DNA of 42,058 bases from Deltaproteobacteria bacterium (GCA_002719955.1 PBFW01000049.1:1-42058); one strand, 5' to 3'; shown: positions 7,282 through 16,044, numbered from the stretch's first letter. Notes: generated by a model not told the origin, from the sequence alone. Made by a program: numbers and translations.

Positions 7282-8268
7282 TTGCGAATTGGCGTCATCA
7301 ATAATTTTTGCGCGGGCAAGAATGATGAGCAAGTAAACCGGATGCTCGGCTTCCTGCGAAGTCATCCGGACGTACTTCATATCGAGACCGAAAGCGCAGG
7401 CGTCATGCCCGACGCCTTGGCAGACCTCGCGCGCCAGGAAGTCGACCTTCTGGTCGTGAACGGTGGCGATGGGACGATCCAATACTTATTGACTGAAATG
7501 CTCGTCAGCGGTGTCTTCGGCGAGCACGTTCCGCTGGTCGCTCCGCTACGCGCTGGTCGCACGAACATGACTGCCATGGATCTCGCCTCCCACCGCGACC
7601 CGGTCCGCGGTTTGGAAAAACTGATCGCATGCGCGGAGGACGGTCGAATCGCCGAACGCGTCGAGCCACGGCGCGTGCTCAGAGTCAGCTACGGACATGG
7701 CTCTGACGGGCGTCAGCGAGCGGTCCAATACGGCATGTTTTTCGGCGCTGGCATCATCAAGCGAGCCATTGAACTCAATCACAAGCTCTTCAACAACGAT
7801 GGTCAGCGGAATCTGGTAGAGGGAGTCCCTGGCGCGACGCTCGTGACGGCGGGGCTAGTCGGACGGCTCATCACCGGTGACCGAACCGGTATTCTCACAC
7901 CCGACAAAATCAGGATCCTGCTGGACGGCAAGGAGGTCGATCAGGGTGAGTTCAATCTCGTGATGGCGTCGACGCTGAGTCGCCTCTTCGCTCGTATGCG
8001 GCCATTCTGGGGACAGGGTCCCGCTGGCGTCCGATTTACCGCATTGGCCGCACCAACCAAAAACTTTGGTAAGGCCGCGCTCGGCGTCATTCGCGGAAAA
8101 CCTGCGAATTGGGTAACGCCTGAAGCCGGCTATCTGAGCCAAAACGTCGAGCATGCCGAGCTTCGAATGAACTGCGGCTTCACCGTCGATGGCGAGCTCT
8201 GGCAACCGGATTCCGAACGGAGCATCGCTCTGACGGCCGATCAAGTCATTCATTTCGTTCGTGCATGA
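7282..8268 (+). CDS. Diacylglycerol/lipid kinase family protein
   Basis: A 328-residue DAGK-catalytic-domain protein. The TTG start at 7282 is favoured because it is followed at once by the RIGVINNFCAGKN strand that opens this fold; AGGA lies about 10 bases upstream. The nucleotide-binding motif VVNGGDGTIQYLL is intact (residues about 57-69). Where most family members have PxGTxNDFA, this protein has PLRAGRTNMTAMDLA, a variation of the GTTNM subtype. Family members phosphorylate diacylglycerol, sphingoid bases or other lipid alcohols at the inner face of the cytoplasmic membrane. It precedes the LptF-LptG fusion on the same strand by about 240 bases, so a role in envelope lipid metabolism is likely. 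The actual substrate is unknown. Confidence 0.8.
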   Translation: MRIGVINNFCAGKNDEQVNRMLGFLRSHPDVLHIETESAGVMPDALADLARQEVDLLVVNGGDGTIQYLLTEMLVSGVFGEHVPLVAPLRAGRTNMTAMDLASHRDPVRGLEKLIACAEDGRIAERVEPRRVLRVSYGHGSDGRQRAVQYGMFFGAGIIKRAIELNHKLFNNDGQRNLVEGVPGATLVTAGLVGRLITGDRTGILTPDKIRILLDGKEVDQGEFNLVMASTLSRLFARMRPFWGQGPAGVRFTALAAPTKNFGKAALGVIRGKPANWVTPEAGYLSQNVEHAELRMNCGFTVDGELWQPDSERSIALTADQVIHFVRA

Positions 8269-8510
8269 CGGCATGTGACCGCGGCCAAGAAATCCGCACC
8301 CAGAAACACAAAATATCCGCTGTGCGCAAAAAAAACGTTCCGGCGATTCACATGCGAAGGGGGCAGAGGCAAATCACTCCTTCCCCGCGACAGAACATTG
8401 CACCCTGGCCTTGCTGATCCCGACCGAGACAAGTGCAGTCTTCGGTCATCAGACTAGGGCCCTGACCAGCACGTAGATTCGCCGGCGAGAAGTTGAGGAC
8501 ACGAAGCCCA

Positions 8511-10760
8511 GTGAACGCGAACCACGCGGTTGCAATCAGGCCTCGAACGATTCTGCGTCGTTACTTGGCAGTCGAACTGCTCGTTCCTGCGTGCTTGGCA
8601 CTCGGCGGGTTCATCCTGGTCGTACTGATGAAGGACCTGACGAGCTATACCGAGCTCGTGATCAACCGGGACGCTGCTTTGGCGCGAATCGGTCGGATCG
8701 TTTTCTTTCAGGCGCTCACGCTGATGAGCCAGATGCTGCCCTTCGCAGTGCTTATCGGTTCTCTTGTTGGTCTTGGGAGACTCGCGGCCGACCTCGAAAT
8801 CCTGGTGATGTCCGCGCTCGGAATCGAACCCCGCACCCTGGTTGTCCCGGTCACCATCTTCGGCGCGGGCGCCGCAGCCTTGGGATTGGCCTTGGCGCTC
8901 GTGGTTGCACCCTGGGCCCACCGAGGCCTCGACACTGCCTTCCTCGAGATCGCCGAAATCAATCCGGCCGCAGCGATTCAGCCGGGTGTCGTCAGCCGGT
9001 TCGGGGACTGGAAGATCGAGGCGCACGAGGTATCCGCGGGCGGGCGGGCACTCGGCGGCGTCGTACTATGGATCCCGTCACTGGGCGAGACCGTCTTCGC
9101 TGAAACGGCCGATGTAGTGACCGGCGCGAACGGAGAACTTTCGGTTGCCCTCCAAAACGGAGCGATGCTTCTGAATGCCGAGGGGAGGGCCCGCTCATTA
9201 CACTTCGACGCAATGCGTGCCACGTTGCCACGCGGCGATCATGCAGCACCACTCACTCAGAGCGACCGACTTGCGGGAATGCCTCTAACAGGCCTGCTCT
9301 TGGCCGCGTGGGATCAGACCGATGACCATAAGCGCCAAGAAGCACGGCTGGAGCTTCATCGTAGAAGTGTCCCTCCGATCGCGGCGGGGCTATTCGCTGC
9401 ACTCGCCGTGCCGTTGGCCCTCGCACGGGGGCGGGCCTCTCGCTCGGATGGTGCAATCAAGGGGCTTGTCATCACGGTGATCTATTACGGCTTGATGCAG
9501 CTGGCCGAGGGCATCACCCAGCGGGCTCCCGAACTCTCCGTCATGGCTATTTGGATCCCCAACGCAGTATTGCTCCTGTCAACGATTATCCTTTACCAAC
9601 GACTCGCCAGACCCTGGCTTTCAGAAAGGACATTTGCGCCGCACGAGGTTCTTGAATGGCTCGCGGCGCTCAGCCGGACACGATCGGGTCGCCGCACCTC
9701 GGCCAGACGTTGGCCACTGCCGCGATACGTAGCCGGACAGTTTCTTCAGCTTGCACTTATTTGTTTCATCGTGCTAGCCGCCGCATATCTATTAGTAGAT
9801 ATCCTTGAGCGACTGCAGTGGTTCGCCCGCCACGGAGCTACGACCGATGAATTCGTAAGCTTCTACAGCATGAGAATTCCGCTGCTCATATCGCGAGTCG
9901 TGCCAATGGGGCTGCTGGTCGCGATGGCGCTCACGATAAGTCAGCTGACAACTCAGGGTGAGCTGCTTGGCATGCGCGCCTGCGGAATTTCTGCGTCGCA
10001 GGCGATCCGACCTGCCCTGCTCGTTTGCCTCGTCATGACGCCACTTTCGTTTCTACTCAACGATCAGATCGTTCCCCGTACCAACGAATTGGCGGATCTG
10101 ATCAAACAGCGCGACATCACAGAGATTGGATCCGAACGCAATACGGTCCGGCGGACGAGTGGTCGATTTGTCTACGAATTCGCGAGCCTGAATACAAATC
10201 TCGGAACGGCGAACGAAATCGTCGTTTACCGACTTGGCCCGGAGGGCCTGCCCGAAAGCCGCATCGACGCAAGCTCCGCCCGATACGTGGGCGAGGGCCT
10301 CTGGCGCGTACAGGATGCGACGGCAATCGAGGTCGGAGTCGACGGACAGCCTCGCCTCGTTCCCCAAAGCAACCTTGCCGAATTAGGCGAAATTCCTTCA
10401 GAGGAGCTCGATCTCAAAAGCTTCTCCATCTCCGAAGTTAGGGAACTCATCCGCGAGTTCGCCTCCACAGGCGATTCAACAACCGCGTTCGAAGTCGCCC
10501 TCCATATGAAGCTCTCGACACCCTTCGCTTGCCTGGTCCTGCCCGCTTTACTGATGGCCTTTGCCATCACAGGCCCCCCCTTTCCGAGCTCTGCCTTGAC
10601 GCTGATTCTCTGCGGCGCACTCGCCGTCGGATATACGCTGGCGGCGGGAGCCTTCGCCTCCTTTGGAGGCGCGGATGCCCTACCTGCCTGGCTCGGCGGC
10701 TGGGGTCCGATCCTGATTGCGAGCGCATTGCTGGTCTGGCCGGCGTGGCGAGCCCGGTGA
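8511..10760 (+). CDS. LptF-LptG fusion, LPS export permease
   Basis: One 749-residue chain holds two YjgP/YjgQ permease domains in tandem, at residues about 8-364 and 402-744. Each half has the family pattern: an N-terminal membrane helix, a helix pair ending in a MLPFAVLIGSLVGLGRLAAD or VPMGLLVAMALTISQLTTQG type segment followed by MSALGIEP or MRACGIS, a periplasmic beta-jellyroll, and three C-terminal helices. In ordinary Gram-negatives LptF and LptG are separate subunits of the LptB2FG transporter, which extracts LPS from the inner membrane. Here they are joined by a basic cytoplasmic linker (ORF residues about 392-407, rich in Arg). The GTG at 8511 is preferred, with GAGGA upstream. A TTG at 8493 is an alternative. 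No lptB, lptA or lptC is visible, so this may be a second, dedicated system rather than the housekeeping one. Confidence 0.85.
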   Translation: MNANHAVAIRPRTILRRYLAVELLVPACLALGGFILVVLMKDLTSYTELVINRDAALARIGRIVFFQALTLMSQMLPFAVLIGSLVGLGRLAADLEILVMSALGIEPRTLVVPVTIFGAGAAALGLALALVVAPWAHRGLDTAFLEIAEINPAAAIQPGVVSRFGDWKIEAHEVSAGGRALGGVVLWIPSLGETVFAETADVVTGANGELSVALQNGAMLLNAEGRARSLHFDAMRATLPRGDHAAPLTQSDRLAGMPLTGLLLAAWDQTDDHKRQEARLELHRRSVPPIAAGLFAALAVPLALARGRASRSDGAIKGLVITVIYYGLMQLAEGITQRAPELSVMAIWIPNAVLLLSTIILYQRLARPWLSERTFAPHEVLEWLAALSRTRSGRRTSARRWPLPRYVAGQFLQLALICFIVLAAAYLLVDILERLQWFARHGATTDEFVSFYSMRIPLLISRVVPMGLLVAMALTISQLTTQGELLGMRACGISASQAIRPALLVCLVMTPLSFLLNDQIVPRTNELADLIKQRDITEIGSERNTVRRTSGRFVYEFASLNTNLGTANEIVVYRLGPEGLPESRIDASSARYVGEGLWRVQDATAIEVGVDGQPRLVPQSNLAELGEIPSEELDLKSFSISEVRELIREFASTGDSTTAFEVALHMKLSTPFACLVLPALLMAFAITGPPFPSSALTLILCGALAVGYTLAAGAFASFGGADALPAWLGGWGPILIASALLVWPAWRAR

Positions 10761-10761
10761 C

Positions 10762-11502
10762 TCAACTACGGGATTGCTGAGTCTGCCGGACTCCAGATCG
10801 CAGTGTCTCTTGCGCTGCGAGAAGGCCCGCTTCAAGCACTCGAGGATAGGGTTCGCACCCGTCCAGATCGAGAATGTCCGCGTTGTTGAATGTTAGGCCA
10901 TGAATAATTTCAACCTTATCGCGCAACATTGACATCTTATGATCGGGCTTGCGAGCATGAGCCGTAGCGGCATCAATACTCAGCCGGATGACCATCGCGG
11001 GTACATGGCTAGCCATCCATTGATATAGGCGGTGTTCGGCGGTTGCCAACATTCGCACGAACCAGCTCTCCGCAAGATCGGCATCCAGGCCCGGTCCATC
11101 AAAATAGAATCCCTGCACCTCCGCCTGCGGATAGCGATCGGTAATGATCGAAACGCCACGACGATGCAGCACCAGCATTCGTCGAAACTTGTGCGCACGC
11201 CATAAAGAAAGCATGAAGATCACGACTGCGGTCACCGCATCCGGGGACTTCGCTTTGCTATGCGTTCGTTCTGCTCGGCGAACCAGATAGCGTCCAACCG
11301 CCGGTCCTATGAGCGGGAGGCCTCTGATCCAATCCGCAATATTGCCTGAGGATTGTCCCAGATATAGGAACTCGACAGGTCCGACATTGGGTAAGTCGGT
11401 CACTAGGTCTGTGCTCAGCCGAGATTTTCCGGCTCCATCGCAGCCGATCACGGCGATCACGCCGGCGAGCGTTTTGACTCGAGGGGATCTCACGGAATTC
11501 AC
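10762..11502 (-). CDS. Thymidylate-kinase-like P-loop protein 1
   Basis: A 246-residue P-loop kinase. The start is a GTG whose GTGA overlaps the stop of the upstream kinase; an in-frame TTG lies three bases before. The Walker A motif GCDGAGKS is at residues 20-27, a nucleoside/lid region follows, then ITDRYPQAEVQG (the DR[YF]P box of thymidylate-kinase-like proteins) and a C-terminal ARKPDH motif where dTMP kinases have their LID arginines. It shares LGxxSGNI, TDRYPQ and ARKxDH boxes with the two paralogues at 11499-12260 and 15349-16044, and is the most divergent of the three. It ends one base past the stop of the converging LptF-LptG gene. The substrate is unknown; a phosphorylated sugar, lipid or nucleotide is possible. 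Confidence 0.8.
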   Translation of the reverse strand: MNSVRSPRVKTLAGVIAVIGCDGAGKSRLSTDLVTDLPNVGPVEFLYLGQSSGNIADWIRGLPLIGPAVGRYLVRRAERTHSKAKSPDAVTAVVIFMLSLWRAHKFRRMLVLHRRGVSIITDRYPQAEVQGFYFDGPGLDADLAESWFVRMLATAEHRLYQWMASHVPAMVIRLSIDAATAHARKPDHKMSMLRDKVEIIHGLTFNNADILDLDGCEPYPRVLEAGLLAAQETLRSGVRQTQQSRS

Positions 11503-12260
11503 CAAACCGTGTCGGCGTTCGAGGGGTTGTCCAAGGAGTCCTGCGACGTTGTGTAACCGCGCTCGATCAACATACCGGTCACGGCGGTCCGTGCGGCCTC
11601 GACCACTTCATCAAGTGGCAGATTGGCATCGATTTCCACAATCGATGCGCCGTTGAATTTCAAAAGCGGCGTGGCCGCCACTTTTGCCGCGAGCAGCTCG
11701 GGGCGATGATCTGTTTTGCGGGCGCAGGCCACGTCCAGATCGACGTTGAGACGCAAAACCAGATCGGGCGAAAAGCTGGTCATCCATTCGAAGGCCGCGT
11801 GCTCGCGCCGCGCCAACCAGCGCACGAACCCACCCCCAGTGGCGGTCACAGATAGATCCGGACCATCGTAGGCGCCTGCCACCTCGAGTTGTGGATAGCG
11901 ATCGGTCACGATGATCCGACCCTGGCGCCGTGCCGTCATCATCCGTCGAAAACGCCGCAGGCGCCTCAATGAAAAGGCACTGATGACGAGCGCTGTGACC
12001 ACTCCGGGATTCTTCTCGGCGCGCTGTGCGCGCGTGTCGTCGGTTTTGCGCACGATGATCCTCTCAAAAAATCGGCCTACGAGTGGAAGTCCCGCGATGG
12101 CCCGGCCGATGTTGCCGGACTGCTTGCCGAGATGAGCCGCTTCGGTCGGGCCAAAGGCGGAAACGCAATCTAGAATCGACTCGCTCACGCTGGTCTTTCC
12201 GGATCCGTCACAACCGATGATGGCGATCAGCAGAGCTAATTCCGACCGATCCGAAGGCAT
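11499..12260 (-). CDS. Thymidylate-kinase-like P-loop protein 2
   Basis: A 253-residue paralogue of the neighbours. Walker A is GCDGSGKT (16-23), followed by LGKQSGNIGRAI, a basic segment RRLRRFRRMM, then IIVTDRYPQLEVAGA and ARKTDH. It is closest to protein 3 (shared RRQGRIIVTDR and KVAATPLLKF blocks). Its ATG at 12260 overlaps by one base the stop of the methyltransferase, and its own stop overlaps the start of protein 1, so the three genes are translationally coupled. It is predicted to be a cytoplasmic ATP-using phosphotransferase. The fold is clear but the substrate is not. Proteins of this type often occur in polysaccharide clusters. Confidence 0.8.
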   Translation of the reverse strand: MPSDRSELALLIAIIGCDGSGKTSVSESILDCVSAFGPTEAAHLGKQSGNIGRAIAGLPLVGRFFERIIVRKTDDTRAQRAEKNPGVVTALVISAFSLRRLRRFRRMMTARRQGRIIVTDRYPQLEVAGAYDGPDLSVTATGGGFVRWLARREHAAFEWMTSFSPDLVLRLNVDLDVACARKTDHRPELLAAKVAATPLLKFNGASIVEIDANLPLDEVVEAARTAVTGMLIERGYTTSQDSLDNPSNADTVW

Positions 12261-13003
12261 CAGGAAATGCCGTCAAAAGTATTGGTGAAACGACGCAAGC
12301 TGCGGCTCACTAGATACCCCAGCATGATGATAGCCCAGAGAGAGTAGGCGATAAGGTTCTCGGACATCCGACTCATTTCGAAGCCGTGGTGAGCGAGGTC
12401 GAATAACACGACGGCGGTTGCCATAAACATAAGCTTTTCGTCTTCACGCTTCACGCAACGGCGCAACCAGAAGGGGTATTTTGGCTTCGTCCATCCGTGC
12501 CGGCGTGGCATCAGGAACGGAACGTCCATCGCCCACGCGTCAATCGTGGCATCTCCGAATTCCTGACGAAGGAATTTCTCCTCGTAGAGAGAGATACGCT
12601 CGTACACCAAGATCGAACCCAGCAAGATGAGGGCCCCATAGACCCAGCTGCCCGACAGCATCGCGATACCAGTAAAGTTGAGAATTCGGCCTAGATAGAG
12701 CGGATTGCGTACCAATGAGTAGGGACCGGTCGTATTCAACTCTGCTGCAACCGGAGCATCCTTGGTGACGCCGGAAGTCCCCAGCGCGGCGTAGCCGCTG
12801 GTGACAATACGCACCAGCGCGCCCGATAGCGCAAGCCCAAGCGACAATGCGAACCAGAGATGGTTGGCGCTATCTGAATCGAAGGGTCCGATCTGGCCGT
12901 GGAAGTACGCAATGACCACGCCGACGACGATCATGTTGCGCAGAAATTTACCGCGGACCTTGAACAGCGCTTCACCGCTATTTGCGAGGTCGAGCTGATG
13001 CAT
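12260..13003 (-). CDS. Isoprenylcysteine/phospholipid methyltransferase-like membrane protein
   Basis: A 247-residue multi-pass protein. The ATG at 13003 is chosen because AAAGGAG stands 9 bases before it; a TTG at 13030 also opens the frame. The ICMT/PEMT signature is present: GPYSLVRNPLYLGRI followed by a membrane helix and LYEEKFLRQEFGD, the SAM-binding and catalytic core of integral-membrane methyltransferases. Hydrophobic helices lie near residues 23-40, 50-70, 110-135 and 195-240. It probably methylates a lipid-linked or membrane substrate at the cytoplasmic side. Its coupling to the two kinase genes downstream suggests a joint pathway. True protein isoprenylation is unlikely in bacteria, so the substrate must be something else. 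Confidence 0.8.
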   Translation of the reverse strand: MHQLDLANSGEALFKVRGKFLRNMIVVGVVIAYFHGQIGPFDSDSANHLWFALSLGLALSGALVRIVTSGYAALGTSGVTKDAPVAAELNTTGPYSLVRNPLYLGRILNFTGIAMLSGSWVYGALILLGSILVYERISLYEEKFLRQEFGDATIDAWAMDVPFLMPRRHGWTKPKYPFWLRRCVKREDEKLMFMATAVVLFDLAHHGFEMSRMSENLIAYSLWAIIMLGYLVSRSLRRFTNTFDGIS

Positions 13004-13096
13004 CCGATGGTGCTCCTTTGATTGGGACAATGGGTTTTGCGATCTAGCCAGACCGATGATGCCCGAAGGGAATGTCCCAACCCCAGTTGATCTTCT

Positions 13097-13650
13097 AGGG
13101 GCTATCTGAAAAATACTCTAAACCGGCGCGACTCTCCATCTGCAGACGGATTCCGCCTCTGATTTGCTCACCCACCCCCTTGATGGGGAACGCGCTTGGA
13201 TATCACAGACGAGCTGTGGGCGTTCATCGAATCGTTGTATTCGAAGCCTCCTCGGCGATCGGACGGTCGAGGCGGGATCCACGAGCGGTGTGGAACGGCA
13301 TCCTGTGGATTCTGAGAACCGGCGTCCAGTGGACGGACCTGCCCGATCGCTACCCGCCCTACCAAACCTGTCACCGTTACTTTTAACACTGGTGTCGATA
13401 CGGGACGCTGAAGCGTCTTCTTCGCGCCCTTGCGCGAGATCTATTGCAGGCCGCGCTGATCTTCCTGCGGCCGTCGGGATCGCAAGTGCTTCCCCGGATG
13501 AAGTCCCCCTCGTCGCTAGAAGGGGAACGCTTCTTCGACTGGCGTCAGAACTACCGAAGGCTCATCACCCGGCACGAAGATCGCACCGAGAACTTCCTCG
13601 GCGTCGTACATCTCGAATGCATGTTGATCCTCTTCAGGTATTTCGGAGGT
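13097..13650 (+). mobile_element. IS5-family (IS427-like) element, degenerate
   Basis: The left end near 13097 reads GGGGCTATCTGAAAA, an IS5-type terminal sequence. A transposase follows in broken frames: [20 protein letters not shown], then after a shift [20 protein letters not shown] and [13 protein letters not shown] with a stop. After a large internal deletion the C-terminal part is FFDWRQNYRRLITRHEDR and NFLGVVHLECMLILFRYF. The central DDE region is missing. The insertion lies between the flippase and the methyltransferase gene and so splits what looks like one minus-strand operon. Confidence 0.8.
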
Positions 13651-13975
13651 CGCGTCTGGAAAGGTGAAAGGTGGGCAAGGCGGCTAGAGGGTTGTCCGTT
13701 GGGTCAGAGATGCGTTCGACGAACCCGAATAGAAGTTCCGTCGCATCCAATGATAGCGCGACATCGAGAAGCTCATCCGATCCCTCGATGTCAAAGAGGA
13801 GAAGCAGGAGGCGACCGCCGAGCGCGTCGCCTAGGATGAATCAATCGAAGGGTCGATCAGAGGAGTTCATCAGGGGTGGGGCAATCCCTGCGCGAATGGC
13901 GACGCCCAGTACGCATAGTGCCAGAGCCAACAGCGCTCAGCCTATCAGAATCCGTGTCTTACGAGCTGATCGATA
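13651..13975. other. Gap between IS5 remnant and flippase, fragmentary coding
   Basis: About 325 bases. A short plus-strand segment (RDIEKLIRSLDVKEEKQEAT, ending with a stop near 13832) looks like the charged end of some protein but has no start and several stops before it. It may be another decayed mobile gene or a cut-off accessory gene. No feature can be named. Confidence 0.35.
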
Positions 13976-15319
13976 TCAGGTTCGGACTCCACTGGATGTG
14001 TCGCGGCTCAACCGAACCACAGCGACCGTCAGGCAAACGAGAGAAAAGAGAGCCGCCGCAATGGACGCCAGCCCCGGCGCCAACAGGCCAACACGCGAAG
14101 TCAGACCAAAAAAGAGACCACAGTAAATCAGCATCGCAACCGTGTTGATCGCCACTATCACGCCTGGACGACCCATCGCATAGCCGGCCGGACGCAGGGC
14201 AAACCCGAACAGATCAATCGTTCCCGCCAGAACCAGCAGCACGAGTAGCGGCGCCGCATCGATGTAGGGCTCTCCCATGACCCACTCGATGAGAGGCCGG
14301 CCCACTACGGTGACCACACCCAAAATGGCGGCCGATACGCTGCCCGCGATCAATCCGCTTTGAAACGTCAGGCGCCGAAAAGAAGGGTCATGATCATGCC
14401 ATAGCCTGGCGAGATCGGGCAATATCGACTGCCTCAGCATCAATACGGGTTTGGCCAAGATGTTCGAAAGGTCCCAAGCAACCCGATACAACCCGGCGGC
14501 CGCGGCGCCAAAAAGAACGCCAGCAAACAGAATGGTAATGCGGCGCTGCACCACATCGAGCAGTTTCTGCGAATACGCCGTAAGCATATAGCGCCAGAGC
14601 GTGGGGAAGTCGCGATGGACCTGTTCGCGATGGACGCCGAGGAACAATGCCCCAGCCACGCGCTTGCGCAATTCATACCGAGCGACCAGAGCAAGGCTGA
14701 CGTAATGGACGAGGTTGGAGACGTAAAAGGCGACCACATAACCCAGCACCCCGGCGTCGGTCAGATAGGCAGTCGCCACGCCAACGATACGCAAGATCGG
14801 CTGAACGATTCCCTGGAGAGACAGAAGATCATAGCGGTCGAATAAACGTAAGATGCCCTTGGGTGTGGCTTCGATCGCGATCACAAGTGAACTGCAGTAG
14901 ATCTGCGCGAGTAGGACGATTTCCGGATTCCAGTCAAGAAACCCGGCCACGGTCGACGCAAGCAAGATTCCCAGAATGGCGGCGGCGACCCCGCCGACCA
15001 GATCGACCAAGCCGGTATACGCGATCAGGCGCTTAAACTGGTCTTCATCACCGCGCTGCAAGGCCTGCGTGCTGAAATGGATCACTGCGGCCCAGGGTTG
15101 GATCGTCACCAGGCCTCGGGCAGTCATGGCGAAGGTTTGTACCAGCACGACCGTGCCGAATTGTTCGGGCGTAAGACCATGCCCCATCAATGCCAGAGTC
15201 CCAAGCGAGATGACTCCGGCGACTCCTCTACCTCCCAGAAGCAAGCCGAAATTTTTGAACACGCGACCCAGGTGGGCGTCGCTGCGCCGCCGCTGTAGCC
15301 AAGACCTCAGCACACCCAA
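13976..15319 (-). CDS. Polysaccharide flippase (Wzx/RfbX type)
   Basis: A 447-residue integral-membrane protein with 12 or more predicted helices and the lipopolysaccharide-biosynthesis flippase pattern: an N-terminal GLLLGGRGVAGVISLGTLAL helix, then LTPEQFGTVVLVQTF, QPWAAVIHF, and in the second half AAAAGLYRVAWDLSNILAKP and FAPA-like helices. Such MOP-superfamily proteins move lipid-linked oligosaccharides across the inner membrane. The frame opens with TTG at 15319, and a GTG at 15313 is an alternative. It lies 29 bases after protein 3 of the kinase family on the same strand. No glycosyltransferase or polymerase gene is nearby, which is unusual for a Wzx gene. Confidence 0.85.
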   Translation of the reverse strand: MGVLRSWLQRRRSDAHLGRVFKNFGLLLGGRGVAGVISLGTLALMGHGLTPEQFGTVVLVQTFAMTARGLVTIQPWAAVIHFSTQALQRGDEDQFKRLIAYTGLVDLVGGVAAAILGILLASTVAGFLDWNPEIVLLAQIYCSSLVIAIEATPKGILRLFDRYDLLSLQGIVQPILRIVGVATAYLTDAGVLGYVVAFYVSNLVHYVSLALVARYELRKRVAGALFLGVHREQVHRDFPTLWRYMLTAYSQKLLDVVQRRITILFAGVLFGAAAAGLYRVAWDLSNILAKPVLMLRQSILPDLARLWHDHDPSFRRLTFQSGLIAGSVSAAILGVVTVVGRPLIEWVMGEPYIDAAPLLVLLVLAGTIDLFGFALRPAGYAMGRPGVIVAINTVAMLIYCGLFFGLTSRVGLLAPGLASIAAALFSLVCLTVAVVRLSRDTSSGVRT

Positions 15320-15348
15320 ATGGAATATCCCTCTATCGCGTCAGCGAG

Positions 15349-16044
15349 TCACGCATTCGCCCGCGTGTAGCCGCGGGTCGCCATCGTGCGTGACGCGGCC
15401 TCCTTGGCTGCGGCCACCACATCTTCCAAGGGCGCGGTGGCGTCGATATCCACGATCGAAGCACCCTTGAATTTCAGTAGTGGGGTGGCCGCCACTTTCC
15501 TCGCCAGCGATTCACGAGTGTGGTCCGGCTTGCGGGCATGGGCCGTCTCGAGGTCAACGTTAAGGCGCAGCACCAAGTCGGGCAAGAAGTCGGTCATCCA
15601 GTCATAAACATCCCGCTCACGCCGCGCCAGCCAGCGTGCAATGACATTGCCAGGGGCCGTGGCCGACAGACCCAGTCCGTCGCAGGCGCCCGGAACCTCC
15701 AGTTGCGGGAAACGGTCGGTGACAATGATTCGGCCCTGGCGCCGCAGCGCTAGCATTCGTCGAAACCGGAGCAGGCGGCGAAGCAAGAAAGCGATGATCA
15801 CAACCGCCGTCAATAACCCGGGTGCCTTCTTGTCGCGCGAGGCGCGGTGACTATCGCTTTTGCTCACGATCACACGATCGATCGATTTCCCGACGAGTGG
15901 CCATCGCGCGATCGAGCGTCCGACGTTTCCAGACTGCTTGCCCAGATGAACGATTTCGCTTGGGCCGTATTCGTTCAGCCATGCAAGAATTTCGGCACTC
16001 ACTGTCGACTTGCCGGAGCCGTCACAGCCGATGATGGCAATCAT
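15349..16044 (-). CDS. Thymidylate-kinase-like P-loop protein 3
   Basis: A 231-residue member of the same family as the genes at 10762 and 11499. It starts at the ATG at 16044 and has almost no N-terminal extension: MIAIIGCDGSGKST puts Walker A at residues 6-13. LGKQSGNVGRSI, RRQGRIIVTDRFPQLEV, ARKPDH and KVAATPLLKF follow. It is much closer to protein 2 than to protein 1, which suggests a local duplication. It is the first gene of the leftward operon. An IS3 fragment lies about 260 bases upstream, so its original promoter may have been replaced. It is predicted to be a cytoplasmic ATP-dependent kinase with unknown substrate. Confidence 0.8.
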   Translation of the reverse strand: MIAIIGCDGSGKSTVSAEILAWLNEYGPSEIVHLGKQSGNVGRSIARWPLVGKSIDRVIVSKSDSHRASRDKKAPGLLTAVVIIAFLLRRLLRFRRMLALRRQGRIIVTDRFPQLEVPGACDGLGLSATAPGNVIARWLARRERDVYDWMTDFLPDLVLRLNVDLETAHARKPDHTRESLARKVAATPLLKFKGASIVDIDATAPLEDVVAAAKEAASRTMATRGYTRANA

